Below, piece after piece: positions 6,268-14,503 of a stretch of 64,000 nt of DNA. The position numbers and the translations under genes are program-made. The notes beneath the pieces were generated by a model. It saw nothing but the letters and a program-made list of their open reading frames with translations, was not told the origin of the DNA and searched no databases. The stretch's first letter is position 1. The number at the start of each line of letters is the position of its first letter. Origin of the DNA: Kaistia algarum (GTDB lineage Bacteria > Pseudomonadota > Alphaproteobacteria > Rhizobiales > Kaistiaceae); assembly GCF_026343945.1 (NCBI RefSeq), contig NZ_JAPKNJ010000003.1, positions 741,968 to 805,967 on the forward strand, read 5' to 3'.

Positions 6268-8450
6268 TCCGCCGCCTCCAGAAACAGCGGCAGCGCGGCT
6301 TCTTCCTCGCCGTCCTCGATCTCTGCCGGGATATAGTTCGCCGCGACGAGGGCGCGGGCCTCGGTCGGGCAGACGGCGTTGCCGCACATGTAGCCCTGCT
6401 GCTCCAGCGTGAAGGCGATCCGGTTTCCGTGCTCGTCGATGCCATGGTCGATGACGTAGCCGGGCGGGAAGCCGTTGGCGTTGAAGCGCTCGCGCGGGGT
6501 CAGCATCCGCATGCCGATATCGACAAGGACGAGCATGACACCCTCGACCTCGATCGTGACGAACTCGCCGCCGTCCCAGCAACCCTCGGCCCGCAGGAAA
6601 TCGGCGACGGCGCGGGCGCGCGGCTCGTGATCGGCCGAGAACGGCGGCACGGCGGCCAAGGCCTCGACGAGGCCGAAGCGGTCGCGCGTCGTCTCCGTCC
6701 GTCCCGGCGTGTCGACCGGCTCGCCGTCCTGCTCATTGCCGTAATAGACGGTCATCAGCGGCAGCGAGACGAGGGCGTCGTGCTGACCCTGCGCCGAGTT
6801 CGTGCGCGCCGGCTCGTCGGCCGGAGCATCCCGCCGGTCGCTGCCGCGCAGTGACAGCATCGAGGCGGCGACGAGCTGCTGTGTCGAGCCCTTGCCGACG
6901 ATCGTGCTGATCGGCTTTGGCAGTTCATGGCCGACAAGCCCGGTATTGTGCTGGGCGACGAAGGAAGCGGCCAGCATGGCCGATTTCCCGCCGCCGCCCG
7001 CCGTATCCGTGCCGTTCGGCGCTTCCGCCGACCCGCCGACCGAATTGCCGAACTGGCGCTGCACATGCACCGCCACCAGCGTCTCGGCGGCGCCATCGGC
7101 GACCAGCGTTCGCCCCGGATGGTCTGCCGGCGAGGACGGCGCGCCAGAATCGCGCATCGTCATCATGTGGACAGCCGCGAGCGATCCCTCATTGCCGGTC
7201 GGCACCGGCGTCGGACCCGGACGATCGGCTGGTGCCGTGCGCGGTTCCTGCCCCTCGCGCTCGCCATAGCGCGGGACGAGATAGGGTGCGAGCAGCACAT
7301 TCTGGTCCTTCGCCGAGGCTGTGAAGGTGTGCGCCGGATCCTCGGCCGACCGGATGCCGCCGCCCTGCTGCGCATAGGCCAAGACAGGCGCGACCAAACC
7401 CATTGGCGCCGCGCCGCCGCCATGCGTCTCGCTGGCATGCGGCGTGATCGTATGGGCCGGCTCGACCACAGGATGGCCGATAGAGTTCTGGCGAAACTTG
7501 GTGACGAAGGGCGTCACCAGCGCATCGTCGCGCTTGCCCGTCATAGCCCCGGCCGGCGCCTCGGCCGAACGGTCCCGCGCCTCGCCCCGGGCCGTGTGGT
7601 TGACCTTGACGAGGAACGGCTTCGGCGCGTCCAGCACATAGCGCTTCACGCCCTTGGCGACGCGGCTCATCGTCTTCGGCGCCAAAGGCCGCTTGGCGCG
7701 GACGCCGTGCCGCTCGCGGATCTCCGCGACGCTGGCGAAGATCGACGGACAGGGCAGACCGAAATCGAGGCAGTCGGCCACCGTCACCCAGGGCCTCAGA
7801 GCCCCTGCCGAGATCGCCGCCGCATCGGCGGCATCGTTCGGATTGCCGAATTCGCGCTCCGGCCAGACGATCGGCTGGCCGTCGCGGCGCATGATCATGT
7901 AGAGCCGCTTGCGGATCGTCCCCGACCCGCTCCACCATGCGCGCCGCTGCCGCCATTCGATGTTCGTGTAGCCGAGCGCCCGCCAGGCGGCGACAAAGGC
8001 CTTGAAGGTCTCGCCCTTGCGTCCGGCCTCACGCCGCCCGTCCTCGCCGAGCGGACCCCAGTCGACATATTCCTCGACATTCTCGAGGAAGACGACGCGC
8101 GGCCGCTGCCGCTTCGGCAGGGCCTTGACCCAGCCGACGATCGCCCAGCCGATGCCTCGCGTCGTCCGGCCGGCTTCGCGGCGCGGCGCGGCGCCCTTGG
8201 CCTTGGAATGATCGGTGCAGTCCGGCGACATCCACAGCATGCCAATCGGCCGCCCGGCGCACATGCCGACCGAATCGACGGTCGCGACGTCCTGGACCAT
8301 ATGGCGCGTGCCGGGATGGTTGACGCGGTGCATGGCAAGCGCGAAGGGGTCATGATTGACCGCGATGTCCGGATCGCGCCCGAGCGCCATGCAGATGCCC
8401 TCGGAAGCCCCGCCGCCGCCGGCAAAACTGTCGATTACCAGCTCACGCAT
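6264..8450 (-). CDS. DNA (cytosine-5)-methyltransferase with repeat-built recognition region
   Basis: 728 residues. C5-methyltransferase motifs are in normal order: I (SFAGGGGAS, 8-16), IV with the catalytic cysteine in SPDC (Cys78; PDC replaces the common PPC), VI (ENV, 123-125), VIII (QRRAWW...RKRLYMI, 168-186), IX (LTPRERFNANGFP, 650-663) and X (CGNAVCP, 689-695). The target-recognition region between VIII and IX is very large (about 277-597) and consists of some nine imperfect repeats of 33-41 residues. It probably methylates phage DNA against host restriction or for regulation. ATG 8450 overlaps the HerA-like gene by 8 bases, so the two are translated together. Confidence 0.95.
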   Translation of the reverse strand: MRELVIDSFAGGGGASEGICMALGRDPDIAVNHDPFALAMHRVNHPGTRHMVQDVATVDSVGMCAGRPIGMLWMSPDCTDHSKAKGAAPRREAGRTTRGIGWAIVGWVKALPKRQRPRVVFLENVEEYVDWGPLGEDGRREAGRKGETFKAFVAAWRALGYTNIEWRQRRAWWSGSGTIRKRLYMIMRRDGQPIVWPEREFGNPNDAADAAAISAGALRPWVTVADCLDFGLPCPSIFASVAEIRERHGVRAKRPLAPKTMSRVAKGVKRYVLDAPKPFLVKVNHTARGEARDRSAEAPAGAMTGKRDDALVTPFVTKFRQNSIGHPVVEPAHTITPHASETHGGGAAPMGLVAPVLAYAQQGGGIRSAEDPAHTFTASAKDQNVLLAPYLVPRYGEREGQEPRTAPADRPGPTPVPTGNEGSLAAVHMMTMRDSGAPSSPADHPGRTLVADGAAETLVAVHVQRQFGNSVGGSAEAPNGTDTAGGGGKSAMLAASFVAQHNTGLVGHELPKPISTIVGKGSTQQLVAASMLSLRGSDRRDAPADEPARTNSAQGQHDALVSLPLMTVYYGNEQDGEPVDTPGRTETTRDRFGLVEALAAVPPFSADHEPRARAVADFLRAEGCWDGGEFVTIEVEGVMLVLVDIGMRMLTPRERFNANGFPPGYVIDHGIDEHGNRIAFTLEQQGYMCGNAVCPTEARALVAANYIPAEIEDGEEEAALPLFLEAAE

Positions 8451-10089
8451 TGCTCGCCTCCCGATTGCGGTTCAGTTCGGCCGGCGCGAATAGGTCAGTG
8501 AGCCGCGCGATGTTGCCGTTGATGGTCACGATCCCGTTGTCGCGAAGCTCCTTCCACGCGGCGTTCCAATGACCGCCTCGAGGCTGCATGCCGAGCTGCT
8601 CGGCGATCCATTCCTTGGTGCCCTGGCGTCCGCCGAGGCCGTCGCGGCTCTCGCCGAAGAGGAAGCGGAGGATCTTCGGCGCGGCGCCCGATAGCGACGC
8701 CGCCCACATGTCGACAATTGCGGCAGGATCGCTGACCGATTCCGCCGCACCCGGCGACGGGTTCGCATGCTCGATCAGGCCATCGCGTTCGATGATGTAG
8801 CCGCCGTCGATGATGGCCTTCCGGCCGGCATTGAAGTGGCCGCCGCGCGCCTTCAGACCGGCGAGCGTCGCGACCTGCTGCCAGGACCGACGCACCGGCG
8901 GATTGGTGTCCAGCACGGCCAGCATCTTGCGGGCAGCGCTGTTGAGAGCTCCATCCGCGCTCGCCACCGCGGATGGCTTGGGGCCGGCGCCTGATGTCGG
9001 CCGGTGGTTCCCCTCGGGGCCTGCATCTTTCCGACCGTCGTCGGCGACGAGCGAGCCCGCTGGTATTTCTTGAATGCGCAGCGCGTCCAGCGCCGACCTC
9101 ATCCGAGTGAGCGCGAGCGCCTGGCCTTGCACGACGCCGCGCTTCTCGCCTTCCGCCAAGCCGCGCTGATAACCGCGTTGTTCCGCTGCCGCTAGATCGG
9201 CTGCTGTGGCCTTGGTCGGCTCGATCGCCTTGGCGCCCACAGCGCCCAGCGCGGCCCGGATCGCCGCAACATCAACCCTCGCAACAGCCCGGGCCTCGAC
9301 CAGCTTCTTGCCGGGCTCCGGCGTCTTCGACGTGTCGAGCGTCCTGATGAGAGGAAAGGTCTTGCGCTTCAGGATGTCGGCGCCAGGGGACCAGATCCAA
9401 CCCTCGCCCCGCGCCAGCTTGGGCAGGCTGGCGAGAACGTCCTTGGCCATGTTCTCGTCGGCATTGCCCTTCACCCAGCCTTCGATCGCCTTGCGGTCCT
9501 GAGGGCTGCGAAGCCCCATGGCGATCAGAGTGGCGATCTGGCTCAGCACGCTCTTGTCGAGCACGGCCGGCCGCTGCGTGATCGTCATCAACCGGAAGCC
9601 CTTCACCCGGCCCCGGCGAGCGATCTTGTCGACGGCGCCCTTGAGACGTTCCGCACCCGGGACCGGGTTTTGCGGAGCAAAGGCATCGGCCTCGTCGATG
9701 ACGAGAAGGAGTGCCTCCCTGTTCTTCGCGAACAGGGTCTCGAAGAACGGCGTCATCAGCTTGATCGTCTCGCCGCCGGTCAGGTCGCTGGTGTCGACGA
9801 TCGAGGCTTGGACAAGACCGTCCGCGATGACGGCGCCGAGCGCGGCGCCATCCTCTGTTGTGATGGGAAAGTCGGCGCGGTCGCCGCCGAAGATCGTGAC
9901 CGGAAAGGCGGGAGCCTCGCCATCTGCCGTCGTGCGGAGTCCGTACCAGACCCCCAGCGGGTCGATGATGCAGACCCGACGGCCACGCGCGAGCAGATCC
10001 TCGACGATGCCCTTTGCGGCATAAGTCTTGCCGGACCCGGTGGTGCCGACGATCGCGATGGGCTCAATGATCGGGGTTGTGAGCGTCAT
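8443..10089 (-). CDS. HerA/FtsK-like ATPase with two winged-helix repeats
   Basis: 548 residues. Walker A is GTTGSGKT (15-22) and Walker B is LLLVIDEADAF (near 150); ITQRPAVLDKSVLSQ fits the sensor region of HerA/VirB4-type hexameric motors. The C-terminal part holds two copies of a winged-helix-like segment, each with a RGGH-F/W-NA signature (ARGGHFNAGRKAI and PRGGHWNAAWKEL), which may bind DNA. Such pumps translocate DNA, usually with a nuclease partner; none is adjacent here, but a methyltransferase is directly coupled. Start ATG 10089 shares ATGA with the upstream stop. Confidence 0.88.
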   Translation of the reverse strand: MTLTTPIIEPIAIVGTTGSGKTYAAKGIVEDLLARGRRVCIIDPLGVWYGLRTTADGEAPAFPVTIFGGDRADFPITTEDGAALGAVIADGLVQASIVDTSDLTGGETIKLMTPFFETLFAKNREALLLVIDEADAFAPQNPVPGAERLKGAVDKIARRGRVKGFRLMTITQRPAVLDKSVLSQIATLIAMGLRSPQDRKAIEGWVKGNADENMAKDVLASLPKLARGEGWIWSPGADILKRKTFPLIRTLDTSKTPEPGKKLVEARAVARVDVAAIRAALGAVGAKAIEPTKATAADLAAAEQRGYQRGLAEGEKRGVVQGQALALTRMRSALDALRIQEIPAGSLVADDGRKDAGPEGNHRPTSGAGPKPSAVASADGALNSAARKMLAVLDTNPPVRRSWQQVATLAGLKARGGHFNAGRKAIIDGGYIIERDGLIEHANPSPGAAESVSDPAAIVDMWAASLSGAAPKILRFLFGESRDGLGGRQGTKEWIAEQLGMQPRGGHWNAAWKELRDNGIVTINGNIARLTDLFAPAELNRNREASNA

Positions 10090-10556
10090 CGGGCCATCTC
10101 TAGACTTGGGGTGACATGGCTCGACCGTCCGACCGAGGCGCACAGTTCGACGACCCGCCGGCACGTTGCGGCATCCATCATTCCGATGTGGCAGTCGGCG
10201 GCTTCGATGCCGAGCTGATCAGCAAGCCAGGCATAGCCGGCGCCGCGAGCCGCCTTTTTCGAGCAACCATCGCGCTCGATCTTCGCCTTCCACAGGCGGT
10301 CGAAGGCGGCGTGGGCCGCACTCTTGGCCTGACGAAGTTCAGCGGTGGCCAGAATCCCCAACGGTCGTGTCGTACCGTCGTGGCAGCCGACCCAGGCGCT
10401 GCATGGAACGCAGCGATAGAATTGCTTCGCAGCGAGGTCGGGACGATGCGGATACATTGTCGCGCCGGTGACCAGTTCCGCCGCCTTGCCGCAATAGGTG
10501 CAAGGCACGATCCCGTCGCCCACCAGATGCTCTCGCCGACTTCTCCGCTGGCTCAC
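10086..10556 (-). CDS. DUF3268 zinc-finger protein
   Basis: 156 residues matching DUF3268: CTYCGKAAELVTGATMYPHRPDL, FYRCVPCSAWVGCH and RPLGILATAELRQAKSAAHAAFDRLW. The two CxxC pairs make a zinc ribbon. Function unknown; found in phages and integrated elements. I use GTG 10556, which overlaps the previous stop as GTGA; the frame above it is Arg-rich antisense-like sequence. Confidence 0.85.
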   Translation of the reverse strand: MSQRRSRREHLVGDGIVPCTYCGKAAELVTGATMYPHRPDLAAKQFYRCVPCSAWVGCHDGTTRPLGILATAELRQAKSAAHAAFDRLWKAKIERDGCSKKAARGAGYAWLADQLGIEAADCHIGMMDAATCRRVVELCASVGRSSHVTPSLEMAR

Positions 10557-10771
10557 GGCACCAGCCTCCCGGCATCGATCGTCAGGGGGAAGAACCCCCG
10601 CGCCAGGCCGCCGATTTCGACAAGGCGGGCCGCAACCGGAATGGCCGCCGGATCGGCGTCGCGGTGGTGGCGCAGGATCCGCATGGCGCCGTCGGCCGTG
10701 CGGGCGTAGCCGATCGGCTTCATGGCCGGCCACATGGCGGCGGGGAGGGGATAGACGGGAGCTTGGCGCAT
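10553..10771 (-). CDS. Hypothetical phage protein
   Basis: 72 residues (MRQAPVYPLPAAMWPAMKPI start), unrecognised, with a central helical segment. ATG 10771 and the stop are both in four-base overlaps with neighbouring genes, which is the main support. Confidence 0.62.
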   Translation of the reverse strand: MRQAPVYPLPAAMWPAMKPIGYARTADGAMRILRHHRDADPAAIPVAARLVEIGGLARGFFPLTIDAGRLVP

Positions 10772-10953
10772 CAGCGGACTTCCCTTCTCGGACGATGAAA
10801 GCTGTTGCCGGCTGCCCAAGCGACCAAGTCGGCGAATCGCAGCGCATCGGCGCGGGTCAGAACCAGCTCGGCATCGCCGATGGTCACCGTTACGGTCCCG
10901 TCCTTTGTCGGAGCGGCCGTGATCTCGATCTCAGAGGCAGGGGCGTCGCTCAT
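10771..10953 (-). CDS. Small beta-rich phage protein
   Basis: 60 residues: EIEITAAPTKDGTVTVTIGDAELVLTRADALRFADLVAWA. A short beta-sheet plus one helix; unrecognised. ATG 10953 shares ATGA with the upstream stop. Confidence 0.62.
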   Translation of the reverse strand: MSDAPASEIEITAAPTKDGTVTVTIGDAELVLTRADALRFADLVAWAAGNSFHRPRREVR

Positions 10954-11138
10954 TTGATTTCCCAGAAGTCGCGATCGATGGATTTCGCCCGCCACGCCTT
11001 CCGTGCCGCGGCGATTTCCTCGGCGGCGTCCCAATAGGCGTAACGAACTGCCGACCGGGCTTCGCGAACGAGGCGCGCCACGACGGCATACGCGACGATG
11101 AACGGAAGGAAGATGCAGATCGCGATGCGAACCCACAT
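10950..11138 (-). CDS. Small single-pass membrane protein
   Basis: 62 residues with one N-terminal membrane segment (IAICIFLPFIVAYAVVARLV) and a basic cytoplasmic tail (RKAWRAKSIDRDFWEIK). Unrecognised. The stop overlaps the next start (ATGA). Confidence 0.6.
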   Translation of the reverse strand: MWVRIAICIFLPFIVAYAVVARLVREARSAVRYAYWDAAEEIAAARKAWRAKSIDRDFWEIK

Positions 11139-11141
11139 GGC

Positions 11142-11810
11142 TCAGAACCGGATTTCGTCGGCGACGGCAGGCGCCGGTACCGGGCGCGCCATCGGGGTCG
11201 TTGCCGGCTGGGCACGATCGAGGCAGGCGAAATAGATCGCCGTCGAAGCATCGACATCGGCGAGCGCCGAGTGCGCGTTCTCCAGGTCGTTGCCGAAGAA
11301 GAACCGATAGGCCTCGGCGAGCTTCGGCATCTTCGCGGTGTAGCGGCCCGCCGCCATCATCCTGTCGGTCGGCGCCATGTTGACGATCGGCGTCGCCATG
11401 CGAGCCGAGCACTTCACGGCTCCGTCCTTCCATTCATCGGCGCGATCGTGGCCGACATGGCGCATGTACGCGATGCGCAGGATCCGGTCGTCGAAGCTGG
11501 CATTGTAGGCGAGCCGGAATTCGGCCTGCCGCCACATGTCGTCAAAGGCCGCCAATGCCTCGTGCTCCGGAATACCTTCGGCCAGGGCGCGTTCCGTCGT
11601 GATGCCGTGGATTGCCGCGACCTCATCCGGGATCGTCCAGCCATCCGGCTTGATGATCGTGTCGAGTGTATGCACCGGTACCCGCGTCTCGATGTCGATC
11701 AGGCGGGCGCCGATCTGCACGATATGCGGTTGGTCGGGGTGCTCGGACGGCTCCTTGAACAAGGGCAGACCAGAGGTCTCGACATCGAAGGACAGAAATA
11801 TGCGGCCCAT
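11142..11810 (-). CDS. DEDDh 3'-5' exonuclease (RNase T/DnaQ fold)
   Basis: 222 residues of the DnaQ/RNase T superfamily. Exo I is FLSFDVETSG (Asp9, Glu11), Exo II is RLAYNASFDDRILRIAYM, and Exo III is AHSALADVDAS with the HxAxxD signature, giving the DEDDh set. It should degrade single strands from the 3' end using two metal ions, and in a phage it fits replication proofreading or recombination end-processing. A good SD (GAGAGG) lies about 8 bases before ATG 11810, one of the few in this operon, so it may be translated independently. Confidence 0.92.
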   Translation of the reverse strand: MGRIFLSFDVETSGLPLFKEPSEHPDQPHIVQIGARLIDIETRVPVHTLDTIIKPDGWTIPDEVAAIHGITTERALAEGIPEHEALAAFDDMWRQAEFRLAYNASFDDRILRIAYMRHVGHDRADEWKDGAVKCSARMATPIVNMAPTDRMMAAGRYTAKMPKLAEAYRFFFGNDLENAHSALADVDASTAIYFACLDRAQPATTPMARPVPAPAVADEIRF

Positions 11811-11827
11811 AGGGGAATCCTCTCTGG

Positions 11828-12223
11828 TCAGGTCTCGGTCATGGCGATTTCGGCGACAGGCGGCTGGACCGGCGGCATCGGGTCGTCGCCGTCGTCAGCG
11901 ACGGGCTCCGGCTCCAGCAATTCGATCCGATTGAGATCGGCCGTTACCGGCTTCGGCGCGCCGTCGAGCTTGATCCACGCGCTGTCGGTCGCGATCGCCA
12001 GGATGGTCCCGGCTCCGGCGTCGCAACGGACCCGCTCGCCTACAGCGAAGGCGCGGCGCACCACCGCCTCGATCTGCCGCGGCTCGAGTAGCAGCGGCGA
12101 ATAGGAGCCTTCGACCTTCAGGTGGACATAGGTGTCCGCACGCCGCTTGGGCGCATAGGTGACGGTGGCGAGCACGGCGACAATGTCGCCTTCGCGCAGG
12201 CGGATTTCGACGGTGAGCGGCAT
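11828..12223 (-). CDS. Hypothetical phage protein, beta-rich
   Basis: 131 residues, mostly beta (REGDIVAVLATVTYAPKRRAD, GERVRCDAGAGTILAIATDSAWIKLDG, a small SH3/KOW-like barrel) with an acidic Pro-rich tail. Unrecognised. ATG 12223 follows the upstream stop closely; the upstream M in the longer frame lies within the preceding gene. Confidence 0.62.
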   Translation of the reverse strand: MPLTVEIRLREGDIVAVLATVTYAPKRRADTYVHLKVEGSYSPLLLEPRQIEAVVRRAFAVGERVRCDAGAGTILAIATDSAWIKLDGAPKPVTADLNRIELLEPEPVADDGDDPMPPVQPPVAEIAMTET

Positions 12224-12225
12224 GA

Positions 12226-12495
12226 CTACAAACCCTCCTCTTGTGGCGCCCATGCCTCGGGCTGATCGATCGGAAAGCCGTTCTCGTCATCGACCCAGCC
12301 TTCCCCGAGGCGGGGTCCGCCGCCTGGATGACTGCGCTCCGGTTTCCACCTGATCGAGTTCCTCACATCGTCAGGGAACAGCCCAATGATGATGCTGCCG
12401 TCTTGCGGCGCGTCGTGGATCGGCCGGCAGTCGATATCGACATGTTCGAAGATGGATGCGACGCGAGCGCCGCAGGTTGGGCAGCGGTCGGCCAT
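12226..12495 (-). CDS. Zinc-ribbon plus DUF551-like phage protein
   Basis: 89 residues. It opens with CPTCGARV, half a zinc ribbon, followed by a module common in phage proteins (PIHDAPQDGSIIIGLFPDD ... RWKPE ... EAWAPQEE) that resembles the DUF551-type Trp-Pro-rich fold. Function unknown. Confidence 0.65.
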   Translation of the reverse strand: MADRCPTCGARVASIFEHVDIDCRPIHDAPQDGSIIIGLFPDDVRNSIRWKPERSHPGGGPRLGEGWVDDENGFPIDQPEAWAPQEEGL

Positions 12496-12497
12496 AA

Positions 12498-13724
12498 TCA
12501 GCGATCCCCCGGAAAGTCGAAGCCTGCGCCTTCGGCTTCGGCCACTTCATCGACCGATTCCTCGGTGACTGCGTCGTGGCCGGCGAACCAGGCTCCGACG
12601 ATCTCGGGGCCTGCCGCCTTCACGTCATCGGGAACCTCGCTGCGCTCCTTTCCGGACTGCGCATCGGCCCGGCCGCGATCCATGGCGACGGATGCCGTCA
12701 GGTGCGCGGTCGTCTTGGCGGAAGCGGCCGAGGCGCGGCGCTGCGGGGCGGTCGCGCCGGCCTCGGCCTTCGCCGACGTCTCCGGGGCCTTGGAGACGTC
12801 GGGGTTCTTGTCTTCGGGCTGATTCTTGTCTTCGCTGACGACGCCATCGGCATCGTGGGCCGGCGTCTTCGCATCCGCCTTGCCAGCCTTGGCGAGCTTG
12901 TCCAGACCTTCGGCGAGGTTTTTTGGCTTCTCGCCTGGCGCCGCCGGCTTCGGGAACATCTCCTCGACCGTTGCCTCGCCGCTCTTGAGCGCGGAACGCA
13001 TGCCGGTCAGCGTGCCCATATGCTCAAGGGTGAGGTCATCGAGGCCACCGATGCCGAGCGCTGCGCAAACCTGCTCCGGGGTCACCCCGAACGCTGCGAA
13101 TGCCTTCATCACGAGGTCGCGGCGCTCCGCCAGCGTCTTGATGTCGCCCGCGATCACCTGTTCGACGGCGGCATACGCCTTGCGCCAGACTGCCTTCGGA
13201 ACGGCGCCGAGGATGGCGTTCCGCTTGGCGATCGAGCACGCGGCATTGCCGGTGACGACGATCATGTCGTCGTTCAGCAGGTTGCCGCGCTTGTCCGAGA
13301 TCCGGCGCCGGACGCGCGCCGTCGTTGCCGCATTGGTCTCCAGATCATGGAAGACGCCTTCGGCCTCGACGTATTTCTCGATCCGATCGACATGCACGAC
13401 GCGGGCGCCGACGCGACAGTTTCCCCACTGGCTGGCGATGATCTCGGCGAGGCGAACGCTCGGACCCTTGATCGGCTTCCCGCCGCGAGGAAGCGCGTAG
13501 ACGCACTCTTCCGCGCTTTCCTCGTCAATCGTCGCGAGGCTCATGATGTTCTGTACCGCCCGCGTCACGCTGCGGGGGTAGGCGTGTGCCGTCGTGATTT
13601 GCTGATCGACCTCGGCCCGGGCGAGGCTCACGGCCAGGCTCTGGTTCCCGGCAGCATAGCCGGACGGCAGGCCGGCGACGACTTCGCCGTCTTCATTGAT
13701 GGTTTCGACTGCCTGTCCGGCCAT
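12498..13724 (-). CDS. Putative single-strand annealing / recombination protein
   Basis: 408 residues, not a clear match to a named family by eye. The first 240 are a conserved globular domain (RSVTRAVQNIMSLATIDEESAEECVYALPRGGKPIKGPSVRLAEIIASQWGN... SIAKRNAILGAVPKAVWRKAYAAV). The rest is a disordered Ala/Lys/Glu-rich region with an acidic tip (EESVDEVAEAEGAGFDFPGD), reminiscent of SSB-type tails. It lies next to a YqaJ exonuclease and a helical partner, the usual place of a RecT/Rad52-like annealing protein, so that is my inference. SD CGGAG precedes ATG 13724. Confidence 0.65.
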   Translation of the reverse strand: MAGQAVETINEDGEVVAGLPSGYAAGNQSLAVSLARAEVDQQITTAHAYPRSVTRAVQNIMSLATIDEESAEECVYALPRGGKPIKGPSVRLAEIIASQWGNCRVGARVVHVDRIEKYVEAEGVFHDLETNAATTARVRRRISDKRGNLLNDDMIVVTGNAACSIAKRNAILGAVPKAVWRKAYAAVEQVIAGDIKTLAERRDLVMKAFAAFGVTPEQVCAALGIGGLDDLTLEHMGTLTGMRSALKSGEATVEEMFPKPAAPGEKPKNLAEGLDKLAKAGKADAKTPAHDADGVVSEDKNQPEDKNPDVSKAPETSAKAEAGATAPQRRASAASAKTTAHLTASVAMDRGRADAQSGKERSEVPDDVKAAGPEIVGAWFAGHDAVTEESVDEVAEAEGAGFDFPGDR

Positions 13725-13765
13725 GGTCTGAATCTCCGATTGAAGGGATGGAGCCGTGCCGCCGC

Positions 13766-14503
13766 TCAGCGGCGCTTGGCCTTGAAATCCTCGAAGAACT
13801 CGATTCCGGGGATCGCCCGCGAGCCCTTGTTGATGCGCGTGAACTGGCGCAGCGCCTTCTCGATCACGTCGCTGCCGATGAAGGCGCCGAGCGGGCCAAG
13901 CGTCGCCAGCAGCGCATCGGGATCGACGACGCGGAATGCCCATTCGGCCTTGGCGCCGTCGAGAACGACCGGCGCGATCTCCAGCCGCTCGGCGCGCTCC
14001 GCTGCGGCCTCGGCCTTGTCTTCGGCCTTGGCGGCGGCGGTCGGACGCGCGGCGGCGGCCTGGCGCTCGGCGATCTCGCGCTGGCGCTGCTCTTCCTCGC
14101 GGGCCTTGCGCGCTTCTTCCTCGCGACGGCGGCGTTCCTCAGCGGCCAATTCGCGGGCGCGGTCATCCTCGACGCCGATGAAGAACTTCATCATCTTCTC
14201 GGCGCGGTCCTTGAGCGGGCGGAAGAAGTCGTCGACATCGCGCGACGCCTGCAGGTGCGGCTCCTTCTCCTGGACGCGGATGCCATCGGCCTTCTTGAAG
14301 AAAGCGGACGCCTCCTTGCGGATGGCGACGACGGCTTCGCCGGTCGCCTCGTCGATGATCTTGCGCGGCGCCGCATTGGCACGCTCGGCGATCTTCTCTA
14401 CCTCGGCGATCAGGTCGGCATGGTCGAGCGCCAGCCGATCGGCAAGCGGGGGATGGTTGGCGCCGATATGTTCGAGCGGGTTCGCGGCAAGCACTGCGGA
14501 CAT
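13766..14503 (-). CDS. Helical phage protein of the recombination module
   Basis: 245 residues, almost all helix. A long charged coiled coil (about 110-165: EERRRREEEARKAREEEQRQ) joins an N-terminal helical domain to a small C-terminal domain (AKAEWAFRVVDPDALLATLGPLGAFIGSDVIEKALRQFTRIN). Proteins of this layout recur between annealing protein and exonuclease genes in alphaproteobacterial phages; the role is unknown. ATG 14503 shares ATGA with the exonuclease stop. Confidence 0.7.
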   Translation of the reverse strand: MSAVLAANPLEHIGANHPPLADRLALDHADLIAEVEKIAERANAAPRKIIDEATGEAVVAIRKEASAFFKKADGIRVQEKEPHLQASRDVDDFFRPLKDRAEKMMKFFIGVEDDRARELAAEERRRREEEARKAREEEQRQREIAERQAAAARPTAAAKAEDKAEAAAERAERLEIAPVVLDGAKAEWAFRVVDPDALLATLGPLGAFIGSDVIEKALRQFTRINKGSRAIPGIEFFEDFKAKRR

